A DNA stretch of 64,000 nt from Roseiconus lacunae (GCF_008312935.1 NZ_VSZO01000001.1:124001-188000), one strand, 5' to 3'. Shown: positions 9,296 to 18,628, counted from the first letter of the stretch. Notes: a model not told the origin generated them from the letters alone. Translations and numbers: made by a program.

Positions 9296-11407
9296 ATGAC
9301 TCGATTTCCATCGGACAATCGCGAACACTTCGGTGACGATGCGACGTGGTGTGCTCCGCCACCGCTTGACGTGATGCTGCGCTCCCTGGGAACGTCCGCT
9401 AATCTTGCCAGTGAGAAGTCGGTGGAAGACGTCGTTCGTCGCTGCAAACATGAACTGCGTCAACATCAGCGATCTGACCACCCCATTGCGATGTCGTCGG
9501 TTCAGGCGGTTGCCGCGTCTTTGTTAAACGATCGGCGGGGGCAGGACGCGATCACGCTATTGTGTCAGCATGATCCTTCCCAATCCGACGCCGCGACTTC
9601 TCGGTTGTATGGCTATGCGGCGATGGCAACCAAGGACTTTTCGAATGCGTTGGAGGCGTTTGACCGATCGGTACGAGTGGATCCCCATCAGCCCGATTGT
9701 TGGTTCCGTATGGGGCAAATTGCCGAGCACCGTTTCGCCGAATCAAGTGGCGACGAAAGTGCGGCGATCAAGTATTACGAGCGTGGATCGTTTTTTGACG
9801 ACGAGGCGTTTCGGTCGACGTTGGCGTTATCTGATTTGCATCACCGACAACGTCGACTCGGCGATGCGATCCATGTCTTGCGGGTCAGCCTAATTCGAGA
9901 TGCCCGCTCGGCAATTCTGCATCGTGCTCTCGCCCCGCTCTTGGAGAAGCGTGCGGGCAATCTGATTCGCTTCAACCGTTATCGTGCCGCGAGGAAGCTG
10001 CGTTTAGAGGCATTGGAAAGTTACAAAATCCTGAATGCGCGGGAACCTGATCGACAAACGTTGGTCTTGCAAGGCCGTCTGCAGCAGTTGTTGCATCAAT
10101 TTGAACCGGCCCGAGACAGTTTCGCCAAAGCGGTGGGGTTGGACCCGGAATCCCCCATCCCATTGAGCTATCTCGCGAGTGCGAATGTTGATTTCGGCGA
10201 TCTGGAGACGGCGATCGAACAATTTGAATACGCGATCGAGAAAGACCCTCAGCGAGCAGAAACTCACTTTCGATACTCACGAGCTAAGAAGTTTCAGCCA
10301 AGCAAGAAAACGCGGCAGTACACCGAGACGCTTACCCGATTGATCGAAACCGCCAAACCACAAAGTCATCGACAAATCAGTTTGAATTTTGCCTTGGCAA
10401 AGGTATTGGACGACATCGGGAAATACGATCAGGCATGGCGGCATTATCAACGGGCGAACAAAATCAAGGTCGATCGTCAAAACAAGGGACAGCGTTTTCA
10501 TCCCGATACCGATGATGAGTGTTCCACCGCGGCGATGACAGATCGCATGATTGGCTTTTTCAGCAAGGAAACGTTTCGGCGTTTGTCACACCTGTCCGAT
10601 CCTAGTTGTTCGCCAATTTTTATCGTCGGGATGCCTCGTTCAGGAACGACGTTGACCGAACAAATCGTCAGCAGTCATCCCGACATCGCCGGGGCGGGAG
10701 AACTCGGTTTCATTCACCAGATACGGTACCAGCTTTCGCATATGAATCCGGGGCGTTCGCCGAAGACGGATCGATTGACCGATGCCGTCCAGGCGTACCC
10801 GCGTTGCCTGGATTTAATTGATGGGAACGACGTTCGAAGGCTAGGTCGCGAGTACCTAGATGAACTGGATGATTTTCGCGATGGTGCGACCTACGTGACC
10901 GACAAGATGCCAACCAACTTTTGGCATCTTGGCTTGATCGCCGTTCTATTTCCCAACGCGACGATCATCCATTGCCGTCGCAATCCGATGGATGTGATGG
11001 TTTCGTGCTTCTGCCAGAATTTGAATCCGCCTTTCTGTGATTTCGATCAGATGCTTGATTACCATCGCTGCTATCGAAAGATCATGCGGCATTGGGAATG
11101 CGTGCTGCCGATGCGAATGTTCCATAGCCAATACGAGGACTTAGTTGGTGATCCGGTTGGTCAGTCGCATCGATTGATTCGCCACTGTGGGCTTGAGTGG
11201 TCTGATTCATGTTTGTCGTTCCACGCCAATGACCGTGCCGTTCATACTCCTAGTAAATGGCAGGTTCGCCAACCGGTTTACCAGTCCTCGGTCGAAAAGT
11301 GGCGGAAGTTTGAGCGGCCTCTACAGGCAATCGCCGAACGCGTTTTCTTGGAACTGAAAGCGGAAGCGAAAGACGCTCTCCCTACTGAAAATCATCTTGC
11401 CTACTGA
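9296..11407 (+). CDS. tetratricopeptide-repeat sulfotransferase
   Basis: A 703-residue fusion. The N-terminal ~400 residues are TPR helices (for example GYAAMATKDFSNALEAFDRS, and SYLASANVDFGDLETAIEQF). The C-terminal ~260 residues are a PAPS-dependent sulfotransferase of the Sulfotransfer_3 type: 5-prime phosphosulfate loop GMPRSGTTLTEQ from G445, then the 3-prime phosphate motif CRRNPMDVMVSC from C560. No signal peptide or membrane span, so it is probably cytoplasmic. Members of this class transfer sulfate to proteins or glycans; TPRs commonly bind a protein partner. The neighbouring secreted protein has an acidic tyrosine-rich tail, which makes it a candidate substrate, but this is inference. 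It overlaps the convergent downstream gene by 7 bases. Confidence 0.88.
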   Translation: MTRFPSDNREHFGDDATWCAPPPLDVMLRSLGTSANLASEKSVEDVVRRCKHELRQHQRSDHPIAMSSVQAVAASLLNDRRGQDAITLLCQHDPSQSDAATSRLYGYAAMATKDFSNALEAFDRSVRVDPHQPDCWFRMGQIAEHRFAESSGDESAAIKYYERGSFFDDEAFRSTLALSDLHHRQRRLGDAIHVLRVSLIRDARSAILHRALAPLLEKRAGNLIRFNRYRAARKLRLEALESYKILNAREPDRQTLVLQGRLQQLLHQFEPARDSFAKAVGLDPESPIPLSYLASANVDFGDLETAIEQFEYAIEKDPQRAETHFRYSRAKKFQPSKKTRQYTETLTRLIETAKPQSHRQISLNFALAKVLDDIGKYDQAWRHYQRANKIKVDRQNKGQRFHPDTDDECSTAAMTDRMIGFFSKETFRRLSHLSDPSCSPIFIVGMPRSGTTLTEQIVSSHPDIAGAGELGFIHQIRYQLSHMNPGRSPKTDRLTDAVQAYPRCLDLIDGNDVRRLGREYLDELDDFRDGATYVTDKMPTNFWHLGLIAVLFPNATIIHCRRNPMDVMVSCFCQNLNPPFCDFDQMLDYHRCYRKIMRHWECVLPMRMFHSQYEDLVGDPVGQSHRLIRHCGLEWSDSCLSFHANDRAVHTPSKWQVRQPVYQSSVEKWRKFERPLQAIAERVFLELKAEAKDALPTENHLAY

Positions 11408-14226
11408 AAATCGATTCGGACCCGACCCTCAGGTCGCGGCATCCAGCGAAGGCGGTCTTCGTGACCAGCGGTGATGGTTTGCAGTTCGATGAACCAAGCA
11501 TCGCCCGATCGGATCGGACCGCAGAGGCTTTGTAGTTCGATCGCGATTTCACAAACGACATCGTCGCCTTGTTGGTCGGTCGCCAAGTACCAGGTTGGGT
11601 TCCAGGCCGTAACGCCGTCCAGATCATCTCGCGTCCGCCCGTCATGGCTGAAGCAAAGATTCATTGACGTCAGTAAGTCGCGATCGCAGTCTAAACTTAG
11701 CTTAAAGCGGTCGACCGATTCTAAGTCGGCGTCCCGGTAACGAAGATCACCGACTCGTTCGCCGGGGCGAAAACTTGATTGAGCTACCTTAATGGCAATG
11801 AAAAGGAATTCGTCGTCGTAGGCTGCCGCCAGGCTGATCGGCAACTCGTGTCGCGTCTGTGCCGCACCGGCCCAGGTTGGCTCCCACATCGGTTCGTTGA
11901 TGTTTCCGTCTAGTCTTGGCGGCTGGTCGGTTCGTACGGCGAGAGTGACTTGTTCAGATCGATTTTGCAGAAGCGGCGACCAAGCGGTCGTTTGGCCGGC
12001 GATTTGCCGAAGAGCCGCCGCCTGTAGCGGTGACGTTTGAGGCCTTGGCGTATCCTCATCAGACGCTTGTTCGTTGATAAAACGGGTGATGGCGTCTTCG
12101 GTGATTCGTTTGACCGGATGCATTTGCCAGACCAGATCAAGTCTTTGATTGGTGTGACTTTGCTCGGTCGTTTCATCCAGCGGAAGCAACGCCGACGTTT
12201 GCATGACTTTCGATGGCGGCGTCACAGTTGACGACTGAACGTCCTGGAATGGCGAGACGATACTCGCATGGCCGGATCGGCCGGGAAGGAGTTCACGCTC
12301 GTCCGAATCAAGCTTTGAAATTTGAGGCGAAGGAAGTCGTGAGACGGTACCTTTCGATTTCCATCGACTCCATTCCACGCTTGTCGTCCGCGTCTTCGCG
12401 TAAAGACCGGCAAGCTGTGCCGAAGACATCTCCGGGTATCGGTCGTTGATCGCCATCCACAGGTCGGTTAGTTGTGGGTGCGAACGCATTTTGGCTGCCA
12501 ATGTCCAGGCAAGCCGATACCGGTCAAGCCGACTCGTCTGATCCAGCAAAGCAGTCATCGACGACGCGAAAGTTTTTGGCTGGGACCGCGAGCCATTGAT
12601 CAATTCGCTTGCCATCGCGTGTTGGCGAAGTCGCCCCTGGACGACTTGTTGGCGGCGCCGACTCGCGGTGGTTCGGCGTTGGGGAAGTCGGCATTGATCG
12701 GTCATCGACATTCCAGCCGAAAGATCGTCGCTTCGTGTGTGTTGACTGCCCGAACTGTAGACGGTGTTGATGTAAACACCTTGGCCGAGACGTGCTTGCT
12801 CGTGAAGTTGCGAGCAAGTGTCGATCCATAACAAACTATCGACATCGAAATCACTCGCCAGGGTTCCGCTGTCGGAAAGCAATGCGTTCCGGTGCAAAAG
12901 CGTTTCGCCGGCACCATCGGTCGAAAATTCGACGACTTTGTCGGTTTCGCCTTGTGCTGCCGTCACGCGAATCCGTCGGCGAGCATTTTCGTCCAGCTTA
13001 GTATCGACCGCGATGATCGGTGCGTCATAAATGGAAAGTAAGTCGGACAGCGAACCTTCGTTTAAGTCGCCAATCGGGTCAAAGCGTTCGATCGAACTGA
13101 CTCCTAGGTTCATCGCCGCTTGACGCACCGCCGGGGCAATCGGTTCGCCGGTTGTTCCGATTAGCACGTTGCAGCGCAGACGTTGTTCCAAGGTTTGGCG
13201 ACCAACTAATGACCAAGGGACGCTTTCCAGATCTTGCGCGATCACCAGGATGCCACATCGCCCCCCATCATAGACTTGCCCCCAAGTTCGGCCTCCGTCC
13301 TCGGAGCGAAAGATACATCCGTGGTCGCCCGCACATACGTAGGTCTGTTTATCAAGCTTGCATGACATTCGAACCACGCATGGTTCGCCGATGATGTCTC
13401 TCCAGCGTTGGCAACGCGCAACGGTGAGGTGGGCGAAGCGATCGGACGGACGGGTGGGCTTTCGCGGATTCGGTTCGATCCCCTGCCAAGTCTTGCCGCC
13501 GTCTTGCGACAAGTAGACGTGATTCCCCGTGACCGGATCAACGTCACCGAGGGCGACAATGGAGCGAGCACGCCGTGGATGGGAGTCGTCATTGCGATCG
13601 AAATACTCGGCTTCTGATTCGATGGTCCAGAATCGCGGCAAGTCTTCTGTCGCCGCTCGGCTCCAACTCAACCCACCATCGCCACTTCGGATCACGACGC
13701 AACGCGTGATTTTGGTAATCGGATCGGTACCGCCGCCTACCGCTAAGACGCGTTGATCATCGATCCAGAAAATGTCACTGAGTGCACACTCAACCCCACT
13801 GATTGTGGGCTGCCAAGTTTTGCCGCCGTCGCCGGTATGCAGGGTTAGGCCGTGATCTCCGACCGCGACGCCGTGTTGCCGCTGACTGAAACGGAGGCAA
13901 TGAATCGTAGCGGTCGGCCGCAACGTCTCGGTGTCACAGTAGTAAGGCGCAGCGAGCGCTGCCGGGGCATCCAGTTCGGTTGGTGCCTCGCCACGGACCG
14001 CGATCGCCTCTAGGAACGGGGTGTCTTTCATCGGCCACAAGCCGCCACCGACTGGGGGCGCCGGCTGTGCCTGGGCTTCGCCGCCTGCCCCAAGCAGCAA
14101 GCAGACTAGCAGTCCAAACAACTGACAGGGCACTCGTCTGAACAGCGACGTTGGACCGGTCAAAGCCACCACTGGGAGGTGGCGGGTGGTCGATCGAGAT
14201 TTCACGCGGCAAATTTGTTTTTTCAT
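11401..14226 (-). CDS. secreted BNR/Ycf48-like repeat protein with C-terminal CBM9-like domain
   Basis: A 941-residue exported protein. After a signal peptide (hydrophobic core LFGLLVCLLLGAGG, cleavage near AQAQP) come beta-propeller-type repeats with the BNR/Asp-box pattern: TGDGGKTW, SGDGGLSW, SQDGGKTW and SEDGGRTW, resembling Ycf48/sortilin-like propellers. The middle is unassigned, and residues ~800-935 resemble a family-9 carbohydrate-binding/DOMON-like domain (PRLDGNINEPMWEPTW). ATG 14226 was chosen because AAGGA lies ~10 bases upstream and the ATG shares one base with the crcB stop (TGATG), implying translational coupling. The frame is open to 14319 but that would bury crcB. Its stop overlaps the convergent sulfotransferase gene. 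A surface glycan-binding role is a guess. Confidence 0.72.
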   Translation of the reverse strand: MKKQICRVKSRSTTRHLPVVALTGPTSLFRRVPCQLFGLLVCLLLGAGGEAQAQPAPPVGGGLWPMKDTPFLEAIAVRGEAPTELDAPAALAAPYYCDTETLRPTATIHCLRFSQRQHGVAVGDHGLTLHTGDGGKTWQPTISGVECALSDIFWIDDQRVLAVGGGTDPITKITRCVVIRSGDGGLSWSRAATEDLPRFWTIESEAEYFDRNDDSHPRRARSIVALGDVDPVTGNHVYLSQDGGKTWQGIEPNPRKPTRPSDRFAHLTVARCQRWRDIIGEPCVVRMSCKLDKQTYVCAGDHGCIFRSEDGGRTWGQVYDGGRCGILVIAQDLESVPWSLVGRQTLEQRLRCNVLIGTTGEPIAPAVRQAAMNLGVSSIERFDPIGDLNEGSLSDLLSIYDAPIIAVDTKLDENARRRIRVTAAQGETDKVVEFSTDGAGETLLHRNALLSDSGTLASDFDVDSLLWIDTCSQLHEQARLGQGVYINTVYSSGSQHTRSDDLSAGMSMTDQCRLPQRRTTASRRRQQVVQGRLRQHAMASELINGSRSQPKTFASSMTALLDQTSRLDRYRLAWTLAAKMRSHPQLTDLWMAINDRYPEMSSAQLAGLYAKTRTTSVEWSRWKSKGTVSRLPSPQISKLDSDERELLPGRSGHASIVSPFQDVQSSTVTPPSKVMQTSALLPLDETTEQSHTNQRLDLVWQMHPVKRITEDAITRFINEQASDEDTPRPQTSPLQAAALRQIAGQTTAWSPLLQNRSEQVTLAVRTDQPPRLDGNINEPMWEPTWAGAAQTRHELPISLAAAYDDEFLFIAIKVAQSSFRPGERVGDLRYRDADLESVDRFKLSLDCDRDLLTSMNLCFSHDGRTRDDLDGVTAWNPTWYLATDQQGDDVVCEIAIELQSLCGPIRSGDAWFIELQTITAGHEDRLRWMPRPEGRVRIDFQ

Positions 14227-14615
14227 CAGGCCCATCCTTTGACCCATCCAGAGACCACCACAAAGGCGGTCCAGCCGATAACCAGGTTTGCTAGCACATA
14301 AGTGGTGGTTGGGCCCCATTGTCCCTCTCCGGCCAGCGTCGCCGACTCCGACGCGAAGGTTGAAAAGGTCGTCAGCGAGCCCAGAAAACCAACACGCAAG
14401 GCGAGCGTAACGCGCTCCATTGCCTCAGAATCACCCAAATGAAGGGCCGTTATCGCGCCTAAGAGGGCGCATCCAAGCACATTGGCGAGTGTGGTTCCGT
14501 ACAGACTTGAGCCACCCGGAATGGCGGCGGCCGCGGCTGTGATGCCGTATCGGCAAAGCGAACCGGTTGCGCCAGCTATCGCGATTGCCGCCAGATTGAA
14601 GCAAGTAGTCATCAT
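14226..14615 (-). CDS. crcB: fluoride-specific channel/exporter CrcB (Fluc)
   Basis: A 129-residue hydrophobic protein with four membrane segments, the normal size for one subunit of the dual-topology Fluc dimer that expels fluoride. Family landmarks are visible: GATGSLCRYG in the first helix, GTTLANVLGC with the conserved Asn in the second, and the central GFLGSLTTFSTF break with the Phe/Thr/Ser residues that line the fluoride pore. Start is at 14615 or the adjacent ATG at 14612. Only one crcB copy is present, so it should act as a homodimer. It is the first gene of a two-gene minus-strand unit with the BNR-repeat protein. I looked for a fluoride riboswitch upstream and found none. Confidence 0.93.
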   Translation of the reverse strand: MMTTCFNLAAIAIAGATGSLCRYGITAAAAAIPGGSSLYGTTLANVLGCALLGAITALHLGDSEAMERVTLALRVGFLGSLTTFSTFASESATLAGEGQWGPTTTYVLANLVIGWTAFVVVSGWVKGWA

Positions 14616-14837
14616 GTCCGCAGGTTTTACGCATTGCCTAAGTTTGGGCCCCCACTTACGTTAGCGTTTAGATTCGGAAGTTCTGCCGCCTGCGTAAATG
14701 TCAGTTTTTTTCCCCCTTGGGACTGACAGGTGAACCGGGGCGGGACAAACCGTGTCGCACGAGACTCGGAGGCGTTCATAAAGCGCCCGTCGAAGTAACC
14801 TGTTTCTCCCTATTTTTCGCTAGACATCTCCCCTGCC

Positions 14838-16616
14838 ATGAGCACTGCTGAAGCTGCAAACACTGATAATCGCGTGATGACCGGAGCCGACATTGTTGTC
14901 AAGTCTTTGGTAGATCATGGCGTCGACGTGCTCTTCGCATATCCGGGCGGTTGCAGCATGCCGATGCACCAAGCATTGACGCGATTTGGTGACTCGATTC
15001 GGACCATCTTGCCTCGACACGAACAGGGCGGCGGGTTTGCCGCTCAAGGTTACGCACGGGCGACCGGTCGGGTTGGCGTGGTGATGGCGACCAGTGGCCC
15101 CGGGGCGACCAACTTGGTCACCGCGATTGCCGACGCAAAATTGGACAGCATTCCGATGGTCTGCTTGACCGCACAGGTTCCGACCAAAGCGATCGGATCG
15201 GATGCCTTTCAAGAAACACCGATGGTGGAAGTCTGCCGCGGAATTACCAAGCATCACTACCTCGTCACTTCGATCGACGAGTTGCCTCGTGTGATGAAGG
15301 AAGCCTTCCACGTTGCCGCGTCCGGACGTCCCGGGCCGGTTCTCGTCGATTTGCCCAAAGACGTCCAGCTATCCGATGTCACCCAGGTTGATCTTGATCC
15401 ACCGATGGACCTGCCCGGCTACGAGCCGATGCCTCCGGCCGTTCCCGCGGAAACGATCCGCCAGATCACCGCTGCGATCAAACTGGCTCGTCGCCCAATC
15501 ATTTATTCCGGTGGTGGCGTCATCCTCGGTAACGCCAGCGAAGAACTGCGAGAATTTATCAACAAGACAGGCATCCCGACGGTCACGACGATCATGGGGA
15601 TCGGTTCTGTGCCCCCCGACAACGAGCACTCGCTCGATTGGTTGGGAATGCACGGCGCCGCGTACGCCAACTACGCCGTTCGCGATTGCGACTTGTTGAT
15701 CGCACTCGGCGTTCGGTTTGATGATCGGGTCACCGGTAAGGTCGAGGCGTTTGCCAAGGACGCTAAAATCATCCACATCGACATCGATGGGTCAGAGCTG
15801 AATAAGAACAAGGAAGCTCACATCCCCGTGCGTGGCGACGTCAAGCAGGCCCTGACCGAACTGAACAAGACTGTCACGCGATGCGATATCGATCCCTGGC
15901 GAAAGCATTGCACCGAACTGAAAGAGAAGTACCCGTTCAGCTACGACACCGAGTTCGACGGGATCTTGCAACAGCATGCGATTCGCACGCTGAGCGATAT
16001 CACCGCCGAAATGAACCCGCAAGTGACCGTCGGTGTGGGGCAACACCAAATGTGGGCCGCGCAGTTCTTTAAGTTCCGCCGTCCTCGCACATGGCACAGC
16101 AGCAGTGGCCTCGGAACGATGGGCTTCGGATTGCCCGCCGCGATGGGGATCCAAGCGGCGCTTCCCGGTTCGCTGGTGATTGATATCGACGGCGACGGTA
16201 GCTTCCAAATGAACATCCAGGAACTGGCGACCTGCTTCTGCGAAGAACTGCCGGTCAAGGTGTTCTTGTTGAACAACCAACACCTGGGAATGGTGGTTCA
16301 GTGGGAGGATCGCTTCATGGACCGAAACCGGGCTCACACCTACCTAGGGCCAATCAGCCACGAAGAAGCGAGCGGCAATAGCACCGCCGAGCGATTCACT
16401 TATGCCGACAAACGCTATCCCAACTTCGTCGAAATCGCCAAGGGCTACGGATGTGGCGCGGCAACGATCCGCAAAAAGTCAGACCTGGAAGGCGCGATCC
16501 GTGAAATGATCGAGCACAAAGGGCCGTACTTGCTTGACATCGAGGTGCCTTACCAGGAGCACGTCCTGCCAATGATCCCAGGCGGCATGACCGTCGACGA
16601 TATGATCATGCAGTAG
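14838..16616 (+). CDS. ilvB: acetolactate synthase, large catalytic subunit
   Basis: A 592-residue thiamine-diphosphate enzyme that joins two pyruvates (or pyruvate and 2-ketobutyrate), the first common step of valine, leucine and isoleucine synthesis. Seen: N-terminal pyrimidine-binding domain with catalytic Glu62 in [16 protein letters not shown] and [15 protein letters not shown], a central FAD/DHS-like domain, and the ThDP-binding motif G452-D-G-S followed by NNQHLGM in the C-terminal domain. Length is typical. No regulatory subunit gene (ilvN) follows; the next gene is on the other strand. It is divergent from crcB across a 222-base region. No leader peptide or attenuator was recognised. 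Confidence 0.92.
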   Translation: MSTAEAANTDNRVMTGADIVVKSLVDHGVDVLFAYPGGCSMPMHQALTRFGDSIRTILPRHEQGGGFAAQGYARATGRVGVVMATSGPGATNLVTAIADAKLDSIPMVCLTAQVPTKAIGSDAFQETPMVEVCRGITKHHYLVTSIDELPRVMKEAFHVAASGRPGPVLVDLPKDVQLSDVTQVDLDPPMDLPGYEPMPPAVPAETIRQITAAIKLARRPIIYSGGGVILGNASEELREFINKTGIPTVTTIMGIGSVPPDNEHSLDWLGMHGAAYANYAVRDCDLLIALGVRFDDRVTGKVEAFAKDAKIIHIDIDGSELNKNKEAHIPVRGDVKQALTELNKTVTRCDIDPWRKHCTELKEKYPFSYDTEFDGILQQHAIRTLSDITAEMNPQVTVGVGQHQMWAAQFFKFRRPRTWHSSSGLGTMGFGLPAAMGIQAALPGSLVIDIDGDGSFQMNIQELATCFCEELPVKVFLLNNQHLGMVVQWEDRFMDRNRAHTYLGPISHEEASGNSTAERFTYADKRYPNFVEIAKGYGCGAATIRKKSDLEGAIREMIEHKGPYLLDIEVPYQEHVLPMIPGGMTVDDMIMQ

Positions 16617-16685
16617 CCGCCTGGTCGGTTCATATTCAAGTACCCGCCTTCCAAGCCAGGAGGGTGGATGGCTTTGCGATTCACC

Positions 16686-16723
16686 GGCGCTTGCGACCTG
16701 CATGCATGCAGGACGCAAACGCC
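16686..16723. terminator. 38-bp near-perfect hairpin downstream of ilvB
   Basis: The 38 bases read almost identically on both strands: arms GGCG, TTGCG and CCTGCA pair around the centre TGCATGCA, with only two mismatched pairs. It sits 70 bases after the ilvB stop and before the end of the minus-strand hydrolase remnant, so a bidirectional terminator is likely. There is no T run. Confidence 0.55.
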
Positions 16724-16774
16724 TTAAGACTTCAGCTCCGTATGAACGCGTAACGCCGTCGCAGCGAATCTTGC

Positions 16775-17080
16775 TCAAGGCACGGACGGTCGAGAGAGTG
16801 CGACCATTGCTCCGAGCGAGTGCCCCATCATCGTCAGTGTCTGATCGGCGAGTTCCTTGCGTAGAAAACCTGCTGTTGCCCGCGCGTGATCGACAACACG
16901 GTAGCCCTCGTGCCCTATCGCCGATTGCCCGTGCCCCAAGTAGTGATCGATCACGACCACGTGTTATCGACCGCTCAGTCCAGAAACAAGCGTTCCCCAG
17001 TCACGCCCGCAACGCGTCAGGCCATGCAGCAATAGCAACGTCGGTCCATCGCAGGGGTATTCAACAAAATGAATGGACAT
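16775..17080 (-). pseudogene. decayed alpha/beta-hydrolase
   Basis: Read on the minus strand from ATG 17080, one frame gives MSIHFVEYPCDG, then LLLLHGLTRCGRDW (oxyanion-hole HG motif), then a TAA stop at 16966-16964, and in the same frame HVVVIDHYLGHGQS, GYRVVDHARATAGFLRKEL and the nucleophile elbow MGHSLGAMVALS. After that the frame ends early (16775), where a normal hydrolase would continue for ~130 residues to Asp and His. So both an internal stop and loss of the C-terminal half are visible. The frame is also open upstream almost to the preceding amidohydrolase, with which it may once have formed an operon. A sequencing error could explain the stop but not the truncation. Confidence 0.7.
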
Positions 17081-17168
17081 CGAATCGAAGCTCAGTCGTA
17101 GCGATTTGCGATTTGTTACCGGGCGAGCCTTCGGTCCTTTTGTTGGGGCGAAGCGACGAACGGCTTGG

Positions 17169-18464
17169 TTATCCGTTGACCGTTACATTCGTCAATTCTT
17201 TCGGTGCCATACGGCCGGCCTTGATAACCCCGCCTTGCATGACGGCGATGAACCGCGATCGATCCTCTAAGATCGCGATGTCTTCGATCACGTCGCCGTC
17301 AACGACGAGCACGTCCGCCAGCTTTCCGGTTTCCAGCGTGCCTATCTCGTCGCCGCATCCCATGATCTCGGCACCTGTCTTTGTCGCGCAAGTGATCACT
17401 TCAAGCGGCGCCAGTCCGGCATCTTTTACAAAGAACGTTAGTTCGCGGGCGTAGTCTCCGTGGGGGTTCCAGCCGAATCCATAATCGCCGCCCATTCCCA
17501 ATCGCCCTCCCGCCCGCAGGATTCGGCGGGCACTTTCGATTCCACCATCAAGTGTTTCCTGATGGCCGTCAATGACCCGCTGGGATAGCCCGAAGTCTTT
17601 GCCAAGTTCGACGCTGGCTTTTTCAAAGTAAAGCGCCGGAACACAGGGGACGTCGCGTTCGAGAAGCAGCTCCAGTGTCTCGTCGTCGATAAAGGTCCCG
17701 TGCTCGATGCAGTCGTAACCTGCGCGCAACGCGTTTTTTATACCTTCGGTCGCACGGCAGTGGCCGGTCACTTTAAGCCCGTGGTTGTGCGCCGTCGCAA
17801 CCACCGCATTCATCTCATCAAACGTCATGCAGAGCGTGTGATGGTCATTGATGTCCGGTGACGCGGCGTCTCCGGTGGGATAGGTTTTGACCCATTCGAT
17901 ACCATCCTTGACGAGAGCACGAACGGCTTTTCGGGCATCGTCCTGGCCATTGATAATGAACACCAGCCCTTCCATTCCGATCTTACGGAACTCCGGATTC
18001 CAGTCCATCAGCCCGCCGGAGGAACAAATTTCGCGGCCGCTCGCTGCGAGCCTTGGCCCCGGGATCAAGTCTTCGTTGATTGCCTTTTTCAACCAGAAAT
18101 CAACGTTGAACAGGCATCCGCCGGAACGCGCTGCCGTGTAACCACACTCCAGGGCCAAGCGACAGTTGACCGATGCCAGGAGCGATACGTACTCGACGGG
18201 ATACTTGATATCGAGATCTTCGAGTGTCCGGATATTGAAGTACGTGGCATGAAAATGCGCCTCCACTAGGCCAGGCATGATCGTTCCGCCATTTGCGTCG
18301 ACCCGCACGGCGTCTTCCGCGACGGGAGGCATCTCGCGAGCTGGGCCCACAAAACGGATGACGCCTGACTCAACCACGACGGCACCATCCTTGATGCGAT
18401 CGGAGCCAGTGCCGTCCAAGATTTGCCCGTTGTGAATGAGCATCGTGCCGGTGGCCGTCTTCAT
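17169..18464 (-). CDS. metal-dependent amidohydrolase (imidazolonepropionase/Xaa-Pro-type)
   Basis: A 431-residue amidohydrolase-superfamily enzyme hydrolysing an amide, peptide or cyclic C-N bond of unknown substrate. Visible: N-terminal beta-sandwich strand, metal-binding H70-x-H72 in GLVEAHFHATYF, a candidate carbamylated-type Lys in EWVKTYPTGDA, metal His in LKVTGHCRATEG and in DCIEHGTF, the catalytic Asp in GMGGDYGFG, and the closing strand GTLETGKLADVLVVDGD. No signal peptide, so cytoplasmic. ATG 18464 was preferred over the longer open frame because AAGGA sits just upstream and the protein begins there like its relatives. A divergent GntR-family regulator and a palindrome in the shared promoter region suggest substrate-induced control. 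Confidence 0.85.
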   Translation of the reverse strand: MKTATGTMLIHNGQILDGTGSDRIKDGAVVVESGVIRFVGPAREMPPVAEDAVRVDANGGTIMPGLVEAHFHATYFNIRTLEDLDIKYPVEYVSLLASVNCRLALECGYTAARSGGCLFNVDFWLKKAINEDLIPGPRLAASGREICSSGGLMDWNPEFRKIGMEGLVFIINGQDDARKAVRALVKDGIEWVKTYPTGDAASPDINDHHTLCMTFDEMNAVVATAHNHGLKVTGHCRATEGIKNALRAGYDCIEHGTFIDDETLELLLERDVPCVPALYFEKASVELGKDFGLSQRVIDGHQETLDGGIESARRILRAGGRLGMGGDYGFGWNPHGDYARELTFFVKDAGLAPLEVITCATKTGAEIMGCGDEIGTLETGKLADVLVVDGDVIEDIAILEDRSRFIAVMQGGVIKAGRMAPKELTNVTVNG

Positions 18465-18548
18465 TGAGGGTCCTTGGGTTTGGCGTCTGTGGCCGCAGGT
18501 CTGCTTTCGATTCCGGACGTTGACGTTGCATCGCCCGCCCGGTAACAT

Positions 18549-18568
18549 GGATACTGGATCCAGAATCC
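18549..18568. promoter_or_regulatory. palindromic operator candidate for the GntR regulator
   Basis: GGATACTGGATCCAGAATCC is a near-perfect 20-bp palindrome (one mismatched pair; flanking T and A extend it to 22). It lies 84 bases before the amidohydrolase start and 60 bases before the gntR start, inside their 164-base divergent promoter region. FCD-type GntR regulators commonly bind short palindromes of this kind, so it is a good candidate for control of both genes. Confidence 0.6.
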
Positions 18569-18628
18569 AAGATATAAACCGTCCGAGCTCGCGTCAACGG
18601 ACGCTTCATCTAGCAAGCCAATCGCGTG

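Noticed and set aside
13465-13490. tRNA T-loop-like GGTTCGATCCC
   Set aside because: It lies inside the BNR-protein gene and no cloverleaf can be built around it.
14616-14837. Fluoride riboswitch upstream of crcB
   Set aside because: The minus strand shows none of the crcB-motif core (GGNGAUGG with paired CCGCC and the pseudoknot), so I do not claim one.
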